Part shown: piece by piece, positions 44,821-52,851 of the stretch | How positions within the stretch are numbered: position 1 is the first letter of the stretch | Layout of the letters: every line of letters starts with the position of its first letter | Assembly (NCBI GenBank): GCA_903899945.1 | Contig: CAIULA010000034.1 | Span: forward strand, 186,001 to 250,000 | DNA length: 64,000 nt | Direction of reading: 5' to 3' | Source: an uncultured Alphaproteobacteria bacterium | GTDB taxonomy: Bacteria; Pseudomonadota; Alphaproteobacteria; Paracaedibacterales; CAIULA01 | Program-made: the position numbers and the translations under genes | The notes under the pieces: model-generated | The model's input: only the letters and a program-made list of their open reading frames with translations | The model's database searches: none | Told to the model about the DNA's origin: nothing

Positions 44821-45903
44821 ATGTCATTTTTTCCTTCTCCTCGTCCCAGTATTTTAAATATTTCTCCTTATGTTGGTGGGGATGTTACCCCCCCAGGATT
44901 CGTAAGACGCATAGGCCTTTCTTCGAATGAAAATCCTTTTGGACCAAGCCCTTTTGTAAAAGATATTATAAGGGCCGGGATAGATAGGGTTCATTTTTAT
45001 CCCAATAGCAACGCAACTGTATTAAGGCAAGGAATTGCCAGTTTTTATAATATAGATCCCAGTTGGATTCTATGTGGAAATGGCTCTGAAGATACACTTC
45101 ATCTTTTGGCGCGTACCTATGCGACTGAAGGAGATGAAATTATTTTTGCAGAAAGTGCCTTTGGGCTTTATCAAATTGCGACTTTAGCCGTTGGGGCAAA
45201 ACCAGTTTTAGTGCCACGTGAAAATTTCAAGCTGAACTGGAAAGCTGTTTTCCAAAAAGTGACACCTCAAACCAAAATCATTTATCTTGATCATCCTGGA
45301 AATCCTGTTGGGAATTTTTTAAATAAAGATGATCTTTTAAAATTGATCCAAGAGACTCCATCAACAGTATTGATTGTTTTAGATGCGGCTTATGCCGAGT
45401 ATTTAGAAGGTGTCGAGGGATATACATCAGGAATTGAGTTGGTTTCAGAATTTTCTAATGTTGTTATGGCTCGTACTTTCTCAAAAGCGTATGCTCTTGC
45501 AGGACTTCGGTTGGGGTGGATTTATGCAAATCCAAAGATTTTGGAACCTGTGAATCGTATTCGTCCACCATTTAACGTAACCTCTTTAACGCAAAATGCT
45601 GGAATCGAGGCTTTAAAAGATCAAACATGGGTCAAAAAGGCCATGGATCATAATGCTATTTGGCGTCCCTGGTTTGAAAGGGAAATAGAAAAACTGGGTC
45701 TTTCTTTTATTCCTTGCTATGCAAATTTCAGCATGGTTAATTTTGGCGACAAAGCGACCGATGTTTATCAGTTTTTAGGTGAAAATGGCATTATCGTACG
45801 TCCGATGGGGGCGTATAATTTACCTAGTTATTTGCGAATTACGATAGGACAGGCCCATGAAATGCAAGAATTGGTGGGTTTATTGAATAAGTTTTACACA
45901 TAA
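44821..45903 (+). CDS. hisC: Histidinol-phosphate aminotransferase-like PLP enzyme
   Basis: Class II aminotransferase of 360 residues, HisC type. N-terminus GLSSNENPFGPSP (SxNENPxGPS), PLP-phosphate region GNGSEDTLHLLART, the Asp in DAAYAEYLEG, and Schiff-base Lys in ARTFSKAYALAGLRLGW. The C-terminal Arg for substrate carboxylate is in LRITIGQAHEM. HisC-like enzymes can also make phenylalanine or tyrosine. No other his gene is in the window, so the true substrate is unclear. Ends in a strong bidirectional terminator. Confidence 0.9.
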   Translation: MSFFPSPRPSILNISPYVGGDVTPPGFVRRIGLSSNENPFGPSPFVKDIIRAGIDRVHFYPNSNATVLRQGIASFYNIDPSWILCGNGSEDTLHLLARTYATEGDEIIFAESAFGLYQIATLAVGAKPVLVPRENFKLNWKAVFQKVTPQTKIIYLDHPGNPVGNFLNKDDLLKLIQETPSTVLIVLDAAYAEYLEGVEGYTSGIELVSEFSNVVMARTFSKAYALAGLRLGWIYANPKILEPVNRIRPPFNVTSLTQNAGIEALKDQTWVKKAMDHNAIWRPWFEREIEKLGLSFIPCYANFSMVNFGDKATDVYQFLGENGIIVRPMGAYNLPSYLRITIGQAHEMQELVGLLNKFYT

Positions 45904-45905
45904 AA

Positions 45906-45935
45906 AAAGAGGCTAAAGAGCCTCTTTATTTTTTT
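45906..45935. terminator. Bidirectional terminator between hisC and rpmJ
   Basis: AAAGAGGCT (45906-45914) and AGCCTCTTT (45919-45927) form a 9-bp stem with loop AAAG, followed by ATTTTTTT on the plus strand and a T-run on the minus strand. It can end both hisC and the convergent rpmJ. Confidence 0.88.
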
Positions 45936-45949
45936 ATCGAAAACTTTGA

Positions 45950-46075
45950 TTAACCTTGACGTGCCTTAAAGCGTGGATTTTGTTTGTTAATAACATACAA
46001 ACGCCTTTTGCGACGAACAATTTTGCAAGCTTTATGACGATTTCTTAAAGTTTTTAATGAATTGGCGATCTTCAT
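45950..46075 (-). CDS. rpmJ: 50S ribosomal protein L36
   Basis: 41-residue ribosomal protein, shown by [20 protein letters not shown] and [20 protein letters not shown]. It is the longer alphaproteobacterial L36 form: the NPRFKARQG ending is diagnostic, and one Cys remains in HKACKIV while the full zinc set is absent. Below the usual length cut-off for gene callers. Convergent with hisC and ends at the shared terminator. Confidence 0.95.
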   Translation of the reverse strand: MKIANSLKTLRNRHKACKIVRRKRRLYVINKQNPRFKARQG

Positions 46076-46230
46076 AACAAATTTCCCTAATTACTTACAT
46101 AAGGGCTACAATAAAGGAATTTATGATGATTTGTCAATGTCTAATTCCGAACCAGTTTTCTTGAAATATGTTAAGACATACGGTTACGATGTATAAATCA
46201 GGAATCATTATTTTAAGAGTAGTCGTACTT

Positions 46231-47088
46231 ATGTTATTCAAGTTGAGGTTGTTTTTCTGTTTTTTGTTTGTAGGTGTTGCTTATTGTTCAGACGGAATGA
46301 CACCAACTATATTGTATTCAAAAGAATCACCGAATAGCTTAATTGAGGTTATTCAGGTTCCTGGTTCAGATGTATTGGATGTATGTGAAAACAAAGATTA
46401 TAACACAAAGCATTCATCTATTCTTCCAGGCAATCCAACCCATCTTTCACAATACGAAACATTTGCAACTGCAGGTTTTTGTTTTTCTAAGAATTTAAAA
46501 AATATCCTGCTGTTAGGGGTTGGAGGCGGCGAGTTCTTAGGCTATATGAATAACTATTTTTTAAATACGTATGTTGATGCAGTTGATATAAACCCTGCAA
46601 TGTTTGAGATTATAGAAAAGTTCCGAAAAATTGACACCAGTAGGGCCAGATTTATTTGTGAAGACGCGTTTAAGCATATTGAAAAGGTTAGAGATTCTTA
46701 CGACTTAATTTATTTTGATGTTTACCCTCCCAAACCATTAACAGCTGAAAAATACAAAGGTTTTTTTGAAAACGTCAAAGAGCATCTTAATGAGGGAGGG
46801 GTATTTGTTTGGAATGCTTATATCCCAGAAATCACAAGGGCTGCAGTAGAAGATATGTTTAAGAATTTTAAAAATGTAATGGCAGCTAACACAAATGATG
46901 GTGCTAATATTGTGTTTATTTGTTATCAGGGGCCCGCAAAAACCAAGCAAGATTTAGAGGAGGCCGCTAACGATATGCAAACCCAATATAATTTTCGTTA
47001 TGCATTGCCTGATTTGCTTAAAGAAACCATGCTTATCTCCCCTGAAGAGAACGAAACATGGATTATGAAATTCCCTGTTCTGAGCTAG
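46231..47088 (+). CDS. Exported spermidine-synthase-like SAM-binding protein
   Basis: About 285 residues from ATG 46231, which gives a clear signal peptide (MLFKLRLFFCFLFVGVAYC); an ATG at 46168 would add 21 residues. The fold resembles spermidine synthase/SAM methyltransferase: NPTHLSQYETFATAGFCF, glycine motif ILLLGVGGGEFLGYMNNYF, acidic end of beta2 in VDAVDINPAMFEII, and DLIYFDVYPPKPLTAEKYKG. The spermidine-synthase gatekeeping Asp-Ala-Tyr/His residues are only partly kept, so the reaction is unknown. With the protein at 13433 it is one of two SAM-enzyme-like exported proteins here. Confidence 0.7.
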   Translation: MLFKLRLFFCFLFVGVAYCSDGMTPTILYSKESPNSLIEVIQVPGSDVLDVCENKDYNTKHSSILPGNPTHLSQYETFATAGFCFSKNLKNILLLGVGGGEFLGYMNNYFLNTYVDAVDINPAMFEIIEKFRKIDTSRARFICEDAFKHIEKVRDSYDLIYFDVYPPKPLTAEKYKGFFENVKEHLNEGGVFVWNAYIPEITRAAVEDMFKNFKNVMAANTNDGANIVFICYQGPAKTKQDLEEAANDMQTQYNFRYALPDLLKETMLISPEENETWIMKFPVLS

Positions 47089-47239
47089 TTCTCATCTTGT
47101 CATAAGCTGGTCATTCTCATTCATAGAAATTCTTATGCGTGGATTCCGAAATAAGGTTTTTTTACTTTCTTTGCTGGCTAGAATAAGCTTGGGTATGCTA
47201 AAGATGAATTATGAAAAAAATAATTAATGAGTTTTTGTT

Positions 47240-48022
47240 GTGTTGCAGTTGTTAAATCAGCAGCGTAGATATCATTTTTTTAAGTTTTTGCTTGTTGCTA
47301 TGCTTCTTAGTGCATGTGCTGATAAAGAAGAAGCTTACACAGATCGTACAGTAGAAGAGCTTTATAATACGGCAATGGATCGTTTTGAAACCGGCAAGTA
47401 TGAAAAAGCGGCAAAGGCCTTTGCTGAGGTAGAGCGCCAGCATCCCTATTCAAATTGGGCATTAAAAGCACAGTTGATGTCAGCTTACTGTTATTACGAG
47501 GCAAAAAAATACGACGAAGCTATTGAAAATTTTAATGTTTTTATTCAATTACACCCAGGTCATCCAGAAGTCGCGTACGCTTTTTATATGTTAGGACTTT
47601 GTCATTACGAACAGATCCCTATTATCGAACGAGACCAAAAACCGTGCGAACAGTCTTTGAAAGCCTTTGAAGAAGTAGTCACTCGTTTCCCGTCTAGTCC
47701 ATATGCTAAAGATGCAAAATTTAAGGTGGATCTTATTCTTGATCATTTGGCAGGTAAAGAAATGGATGTTGGTCGTTATTATCAAAGGCAAGCGGCATAT
47801 TTGCCTGCAATTAATCGTTTTAAAGAAGTTGTTACCAGATACCAAACAACGTCTCATGTTCCTGAATCCTTGCATCGGATGATTGAGTGTTATATTGCTT
47901 TGGGTCTTAGGAAAGAAGCCCAAGAAGTTGCCGCTGTATTAGGCCATAATTACCCTAATTCAGATTGGTATACAGATGCATACAGCTTAATGAAGAATAT
48001 GGTGCCAGAAGCCCTGCAATAA
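47240..48022 (+). CDS. bamD: Outer membrane assembly lipoprotein BamD
   Basis: Lipoprotein of the BAM complex that inserts beta-barrel proteins into the outer membrane. 260 residues from a GTG start. Lipobox LLSAC puts the lipidated Cys at residue 26. Five TPR-like repeats follow, beginning YNTAMDRFETGKYEKAAKAF and HPYSNWALKAQLMSAYCYYE, with the BamD-typical FIQLHPGHPEVAYAFYMLGL. recN starts 13 nt after its stop, the common bamD-recN order in alphaproteobacteria. Confidence 0.95.
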   Translation: MLQLLNQQRRYHFFKFLLVAMLLSACADKEEAYTDRTVEELYNTAMDRFETGKYEKAAKAFAEVERQHPYSNWALKAQLMSAYCYYEAKKYDEAIENFNVFIQLHPGHPEVAYAFYMLGLCHYEQIPIIERDQKPCEQSLKAFEEVVTRFPSSPYAKDAKFKVDLILDHLAGKEMDVGRYYQRQAAYLPAINRFKEVVTRYQTTSHVPESLHRMIECYIALGLRKEAQEVAAVLGHNYPNSDWYTDAYSLMKNMVPEALQ

Positions 48023-48035
48023 AGGGGATTTGAAC

Positions 48036-49736
48036 ATGTTAATGGGCTTATCTATCCGTGATGTAGTCCTTATAGAAGCGCTTGATTTGCAGTTTCATGA
48101 GGGATTTAGTGCTTTAACAGGGGAAACAGGCGCGGGAAAATCAATCCTTTTAGATTCCTTGAGTCTTGCTTTGGGAATGAGGGGGGATACTTCACTGATT
48201 CGCCGTGGAGCAGAGCAAGCGATTGTTTCAGCAGAATTTGATTTAAGAGGTCTTTCAACCTCTCATCCTTTATTAGTTTTATTAAGAGAACAGGGATTTG
48301 AGGGGGAAGATAGTTCTTTAATTTTGAGAAGAGTTCTTCATCATAACAACAAAAGCCGCGCGCTTTTAAATGACCATCCGGTAAGCATCGGGCTTTTACG
48401 TGAAATTGGGCAGTTGATCTTGGAAATCCATGGTCAGTTTGATCATTTGATGAATGTGAATTTGCATCATAAAATTTTAGATAGTTTTGCGACTAGTCAT
48501 AGTCATGAAATGGAAGGTCTTCTTATTTTGGTTGCTGATGCCTACAAGGCTCTGAAGAATGCAGAGGAAGAATTGGCTCACCAGCGTACCCTTCAAGAAG
48601 AAGCCCTTAAAAAACAGGTCTATTATAAGCAGATTTTAGGAGATTTAGAGAAGCTTTCGCCTAAGGAACAAGAGGAAGAAATTCTTTTGAAAGAGCGTCA
48701 AGATGTTGCTCATTACGGGAAAATTGCGGATGCCGTGCAAGAGGCTTTAACAGCACTTAGAACACCTACAGATTTTCAAACATCTTTATATTCAATTCAA
48801 AAAAATCTTGAGAGGGTGAATGTTATTGAACTGAAAGAATTGAAAAGTGCTGCAGAAGCACTTGATAGGGCGAGTATTGAGCTGCAAGAAGCCTATGAGT
48901 TATTAAGGGGGCTTTATGATCTCAATCAAGAGAGGGCTCATAAATTAAGTACAATTGAAGAACGTCTTTACGCTTTGAGGGCTGTTGCTCGAAAATATGG
49001 CTTTCAGCCTATGGAACTTTATGCATCCTATCAACAAGCACAACAGGCAGTTGAGGCCTTGGGTGAAGGTGATGGGCGTTTGCATTCGTATGAAATTGCC
49101 GTAACAAAATGCTTGAATGAATATAGTCGGCTTGCTGGTAAGATTCGTGAGATTCGTTTGGAGGCTGCAAAGGTTTTAAGCGAGCGAGTGATGGCAGAAT
49201 TGCCGCCTTTAAAACTGCATCATGCCACGTTTCGAATTGATGTAAAAAAAGGAGATCAGCCAGGTCCAAGAGGTCTTGATCATATTGAGTTCTTGATTGC
49301 AGCTAATAAAGGACAAGAATTAGCACCCTTAGCAAAGTCAGCGTCTGGCGGCGAGATGGCTAGGTTAATGTTGGCTTTAAAGGTCGTTCTTTCTCATCAC
49401 GGTTACATATCGACGATTGTTTTTGATGAAATAGACACCGGTGTAGGCGGTGCAGTGGCAGCTGCAATCGGCCAGCGCCTCTCTCTTTTAGGGAAGAATG
49501 TTCAAGTCCTAGCAATTACTCATTCACCGCAAGTGGCCGCATTTGCTCAGCACCACTTTCATGTCTGTAAAAAAGAACATAAACAGAGAATGGAGACATC
49601 TGTGGAAATTCTGGCGGGAAATGATCGTTTAGAAGAAATTGCACGTATGCTTTCAGGTTCTACTATTACAAATGAGGCCAGAGCGGCGGCACAGCAGCTT
49701 TTAGGCGATTCAGTTTCTCAAATCAAAAATATATAA
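48036..49736 (+). CDS. recN: DNA repair protein RecN
   Basis: SMC-like ATPase for double-strand-break repair. 566 residues from ATG 48036 (GGGG upstream; a TTG at 48030 is also open). Head motifs: Walker A TGETGAGKSILLDSL, signature SASGGEMARLMLALK and Walker B TIVFDEIDTGVGG. The coiled-coil arms span about residues 150-350. DNA-binding H-loop region LAITHSPQVAAFA is present. Followed by a strong terminator. Confidence 0.96.
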   Translation: MLMGLSIRDVVLIEALDLQFHEGFSALTGETGAGKSILLDSLSLALGMRGDTSLIRRGAEQAIVSAEFDLRGLSTSHPLLVLLREQGFEGEDSSLILRRVLHHNNKSRALLNDHPVSIGLLREIGQLILEIHGQFDHLMNVNLHHKILDSFATSHSHEMEGLLILVADAYKALKNAEEELAHQRTLQEEALKKQVYYKQILGDLEKLSPKEQEEEILLKERQDVAHYGKIADAVQEALTALRTPTDFQTSLYSIQKNLERVNVIELKELKSAAEALDRASIELQEAYELLRGLYDLNQERAHKLSTIEERLYALRAVARKYGFQPMELYASYQQAQQAVEALGEGDGRLHSYEIAVTKCLNEYSRLAGKIREIRLEAAKVLSERVMAELPPLKLHHATFRIDVKKGDQPGPRGLDHIEFLIAANKGQELAPLAKSASGGEMARLMLALKVVLSHHGYISTIVFDEIDTGVGGAVAAAIGQRLSLLGKNVQVLAITHSPQVAAFAQHHFHVCKKEHKQRMETSVEILAGNDRLEEIARMLSGSTITNEARAAAQQLLGDSVSQIKNI

Positions 49737-49740
49737 GCAA

Positions 49741-49778
49741 ACAAGAAGGACGGAGGAGGGACATCCTTCTTGTTTTTT
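49741..49778 (+). terminator. Intrinsic terminator after recN
   Basis: ACAAGAAGGA (49741-49750) pairs with TCCTTCTTGT (49764-49773), a 10-bp stem with a 13-nt loop, followed by TTTTT. Confidence 0.88.
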
Positions 49779-49786
49779 AGTGTTTC

Positions 49787-50047
49787 TTAATGCGTTTGTT
49801 CAAATGCGACTTTATAAAAATCATCAATATGAATTTCAAGGGCATTACAAAGCATGTAAAGGGCTGTTGCACTAATCGGAAAGTATCCTTCTTCATAGGC
49901 CCTTAAAGCATGGTGGCTCCAATCAAGAGAACTTGAAAGGTCTTTTGGGCTAATTTTTTTTAGTTCTCTCATTTTTTGAATGGTTTTTCCGATCATAAAA
50001 TCAGCATTAATATTGTGCTCTGGAAAATTTGTGTGTCTTGCATACAT
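49787..50047 (-). CDS. XRE-type helix-turn-helix protein, small
   Basis: 86-residue DNA-binding protein. HTH spans about residues 18-75: MIGKTIQKMRELKKISPKDL then SSSLDWSHHALRAYEEGYFP and ALYMLCNALEIHIDDFY, the classic Cro/CI-like pattern. AAAGGAG precedes the ATG by 8 nt. It has no sensor domain. Target unknown. Neighbours a second XRE regulator at 50593 on the other strand. Confidence 0.85.
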   Translation of the reverse strand: MYARHTNFPEHNINADFMIGKTIQKMRELKKISPKDLSSSLDWSHHALRAYEEGYFPISATALYMLCNALEIHIDDFYKVAFEQTH

Positions 50048-50592
50048 TTTTATTTCTCCTTTCGTTCAAAAGTGTGGGGGCTTCTCAAAATTGGTAGAGT
50101 TAATTTTAGGCATCTTTCATACTTATGAAGTCATAAGTGATTTTGTTAAAAGTAAAGATATCTATTAAAAGTTCATTATCTTTGCTTTGATGTTGCGATA
50201 TATTTTTACGGCAAGGTTTGTAAAGTATTTCGGAAACCATTAGATTTTTAGAGTTCTCTACTTCTGCATGAATCGCGCTTAGATTAATAAAGAGCATAAC
50301 ATTATAGAGTGCTGTAAGCTTATAAACCTGTTTATACACCATTTCAGACCACCGTGAATTATGTATTTGTACGTTACCATGTTACTTAAATACCTCATTG
50401 TTTTATAATGATCAACAGTAATTTTGTAACAATGCATAGGTAATTTTTACGGGGTAGATTTTTTGAAATTCTAAAGTAGAATTATTGGAAGCTGGCTGTA
50501 TTATTTTATTTTTTTGTACTTGAACAAAAAACGATAGTGCAGTAGTATTCCACATGCATAATATTTCAGTTGTTCAATAGGCAAAAACCAAA
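50048..50592. other. Intergenic region between two XRE genes
   Basis: 545 nt, AT-rich. A minus-strand open frame at 50106-50342 (78 codons) has no family match and no clear ribosome-binding site. I see no RNA gene, repeat or strong terminator. Promoters for both XRE genes must lie here, but no clear pair was chosen. Confidence 0.4.
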
Positions 50593-51072
50593 ATGCAATC
50601 GCTAAGCAAAAAAATTAAAGAGCGCATTCATGAAAAGGGTCTTTCTACACATGCGTTAGAAAAAAAGGCTGGTTTAAAGCCAAGCGCAGTGCAGAATATC
50701 CTTTATGGGCGCTCTAAGAATCCAAGTATAACGATTATTCAGGCTATTGCTCATGCATTAGGTTGCAGAATTACTGATCTTATAGACGAAAATATTGAGC
50801 CATCATCAACAAAAAGATCAAATGCACCATTCTCCTCTTTGCACAGCCAAGAAAGAGAAATAAAAGACTGGGATCAAAATCTTTATTTACAATGTTTTCA
50901 AGAAGTGAACACTCTGTTGGGTCAAGAAAGATTAATTTTATCCAGAGAGAAAATAATCAAAATTGTCGAGGAGATTTATACGTATTCCCAAGGAAACAGT
51001 ATGAAGGCGCCAGATAAATATTTTTCTAGATGGTTGATAGATAAAACGAAAGAACAATTTTCTGAATGTTGA
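50593..51072 (+). CDS. XRE-type regulator with C-terminal helical domain
   Basis: 159 residues. N-terminal HTH (about 1-65): KIKERIHEKGLSTHALEKKA, GLKPSAVQNILYGRSKNPSI, TIIQAIAHALGCRITDLI. The C-terminal region (about 90-159) is predicted helical and includes LILSREKIIKIVEEIYTYSQ and FSRWLIDKTK, a layout seen in some alphaproteobacterial XRE regulators; I do not know its ligand. The sensor-kinase-like gene starts 50 nt after its stop on the same strand, so the pair may form an operon. Confidence 0.8.
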   Translation: MQSLSKKIKERIHEKGLSTHALEKKAGLKPSAVQNILYGRSKNPSITIIQAIAHALGCRITDLIDENIEPSSTKRSNAPFSSLHSQEREIKDWDQNLYLQCFQEVNTLLGQERLILSREKIIKIVEEIYTYSQGNSMKAPDKYFSRWLIDKTKEQFSEC

Positions 51073-51122
51073 GTTAGTTTCTTCGTTTTTAAACAAGAGT
51101 ATACTTATAAAGGACGTTCCCA

Positions 51123-52847
51123 ATGAGAAGATCTTCTCTCTTTAGTAATCCGGTGTCTTGTTTTTTTATTACCTTTTCATTTGTGGGCGTCGCTGGTCTT
51201 GTATCAATAATCATTCTTTATTTTTCTCATTACAATGCTTCCAAACAAGATCTTAGAAGTGAAGCTAACCAAATTGAATCAACTCTTTATGAGATATTTG
51301 GACAAACAAATCAGCTAATGTTTCATATTGGTAAGCAAATCTCGGGGCTTTCAGATAAGAATATACAGAATATTGCCAATATTATAGGCAAAGATAAGGA
51401 TGAAAGTTTTAAATCTATAAATCCGTTAAATTGGATGAATTTTGGATGGATAGGGCCTGATGATAAACTTCTTTTTGATTGGCATTCAGGGATCTACCAA
51501 AATTTAACTGATGCATCTTCGCCATTGTCAAAGCATTATATGAAAGATCCGTGGAGGCTTCATGTAGCAAAAACAGCCTTAAGTTTCGGGCTTCGTGAAA
51601 TTCCAGGTGTCATGGGAATTACTGACGATAAAGGAGTATATTTAGGGGGGCTGAGGGTAGGGTTTGGCCTTGCTGAGATTAATAATAAAATACAGGCAGC
51701 TCTTCGAAATACTCAAGTTAGTTATATTATTCTTGATGAGAATTTGCGGATTGTTTTGCAATCTTCAGGTAATGCCATAGATCCGGAGAGTTCCTATTAT
51801 AAAGACCTTCTTGAAGACGTTTCTATTTTTTCTGGTCAGGAAGGGGCGTTAGAAAATCGAATTGGTTATAAAAATATCCAGTACTCGTATTATAAAAAAG
51901 TAAGAAATTATCCTTTTTATGTTTTAACTGGTTTTGATCAAAGAGTTCTTTATAAAGAATTTCAACTGTTAGTTCTTCCCAGGATTATTGAGCTAATTGC
52001 TTTGGGAGTCCTGTGTTCTGTTCTTGTGTATCTTTTTAGACGTAATATGCTTTCGATAGCTAGAACATCAGAAAGAACAAAAGCGAATTTAATAAGACAA
52101 ATGAAAAATGAAAAAGAAGAGTCTTTGCAACAAATTATTGTTTTTGCAGATATTTTGCATAAATGTGCCCGCAAGGAAATCGACGTAAAATTGCCCCCGG
52201 CAAGGCAGGTTGAACTTATAGAAAACATCTATAAATCTGCAATTAGTCTTGATAGTTCGAAAAGAGACAGTCTTAACTTAATTTATTTGAATGTTAATTC
52301 ATTAATTTATGAATGTATTTCGGTCCAGCTTCAAGCTGCGTTTATTCGAAATGTACGGATAAAATCAACTTTGCACTCAAATCTACCCCCGTTTCTGGCG
52401 GATGAGCTTTGCTTTAAACAAGTGATTCTTGGGTTGATCTCGCTTAGCTTCGAATATAGCCCAAAGGGAGGTATTATAAAAATCTCTACTTCGGTAAAAA
52501 TTGAAAACGATCAACAGTTCTTAGTTGTCAAATTAGAAGATAATGGATTTGCTTTTGATGAAAAAGACATTCGCAGAATAAGTGAACGCTTTGAAACCGA
52601 TGGATCAAGAGCATTTGATGATGTAACGAGACTAGATTTCCCCATGGTTGAGAAATTTATAAAATTACATCATGGAGTTTTTTATCTAGAACCTAGAGGA
52701 TCTATTGGAAAAAACATAATTGTAACTTTACCCTTTAGAGACAAAGATAAAGAGAAAACACTGTACGAGCGCAATCGGTTGTCAGTAAATAACATTTGTA
52801 AATTTACTAGGATAGAAAAGGATGCATCAGGGGGGGTAATAAGATAA
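51123..52847 (+). CDS. Membrane sensor-kinase-like protein lacking phosphotransfer motifs
   Basis: 574 residues. TM1 about 11-34, extracytoplasmic PDC/Cache-like sensor about 35-283 (NWMNFGWIGPDDKLLFDW, DDKGVYLGGLRVGFGLAEI), TM2 about 284-307, then a coiled-coil-like and ATPase-like part. Where histidine kinases carry an H-box (SHELRTPL) there is EESLQQIIVFADILHKCA without a suitable His, and the N-box is ELCFKQVILGLISLSFEYSP, lacking the Asn pair. The G1-like VVKLEDNGFAFDEKD remains. So it looks like a pseudo-kinase sensor. AAAGGA precedes the ATG. Convergent with the TPR gene 4 nt away. Confidence 0.78.
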   Translation: MRRSSLFSNPVSCFFITFSFVGVAGLVSIIILYFSHYNASKQDLRSEANQIESTLYEIFGQTNQLMFHIGKQISGLSDKNIQNIANIIGKDKDESFKSINPLNWMNFGWIGPDDKLLFDWHSGIYQNLTDASSPLSKHYMKDPWRLHVAKTALSFGLREIPGVMGITDDKGVYLGGLRVGFGLAEINNKIQAALRNTQVSYIILDENLRIVLQSSGNAIDPESSYYKDLLEDVSIFSGQEGALENRIGYKNIQYSYYKKVRNYPFYVLTGFDQRVLYKEFQLLVLPRIIELIALGVLCSVLVYLFRRNMLSIARTSERTKANLIRQMKNEKEESLQQIIVFADILHKCARKEIDVKLPPARQVELIENIYKSAISLDSSKRDSLNLIYLNVNSLIYECISVQLQAAFIRNVRIKSTLHSNLPPFLADELCFKQVILGLISLSFEYSPKGGIIKISTSVKIENDQQFLVVKLEDNGFAFDEKDIRRISERFETDGSRAFDDVTRLDFPMVEKFIKLHHGVFYLEPRGSIGKNIIVTLPFRDKDKEKTLYERNRLSVNNICKFTRIEKDASGGVIR

Positions 52848-52851
52848 AACT

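Noticed and set aside
47089-47239. Possible second REP-like element near 47150 (CGTGGATTCCG)
   Set aside because: Only a few bases match and there is no paired CAATGAC end.
50106-50342. 78-codon minus-strand ORF between the XRE genes
   Set aside because: No ribosome-binding site, no recognisable domain and a composition that fits chance in AT-rich DNA. Not listed as a gene.
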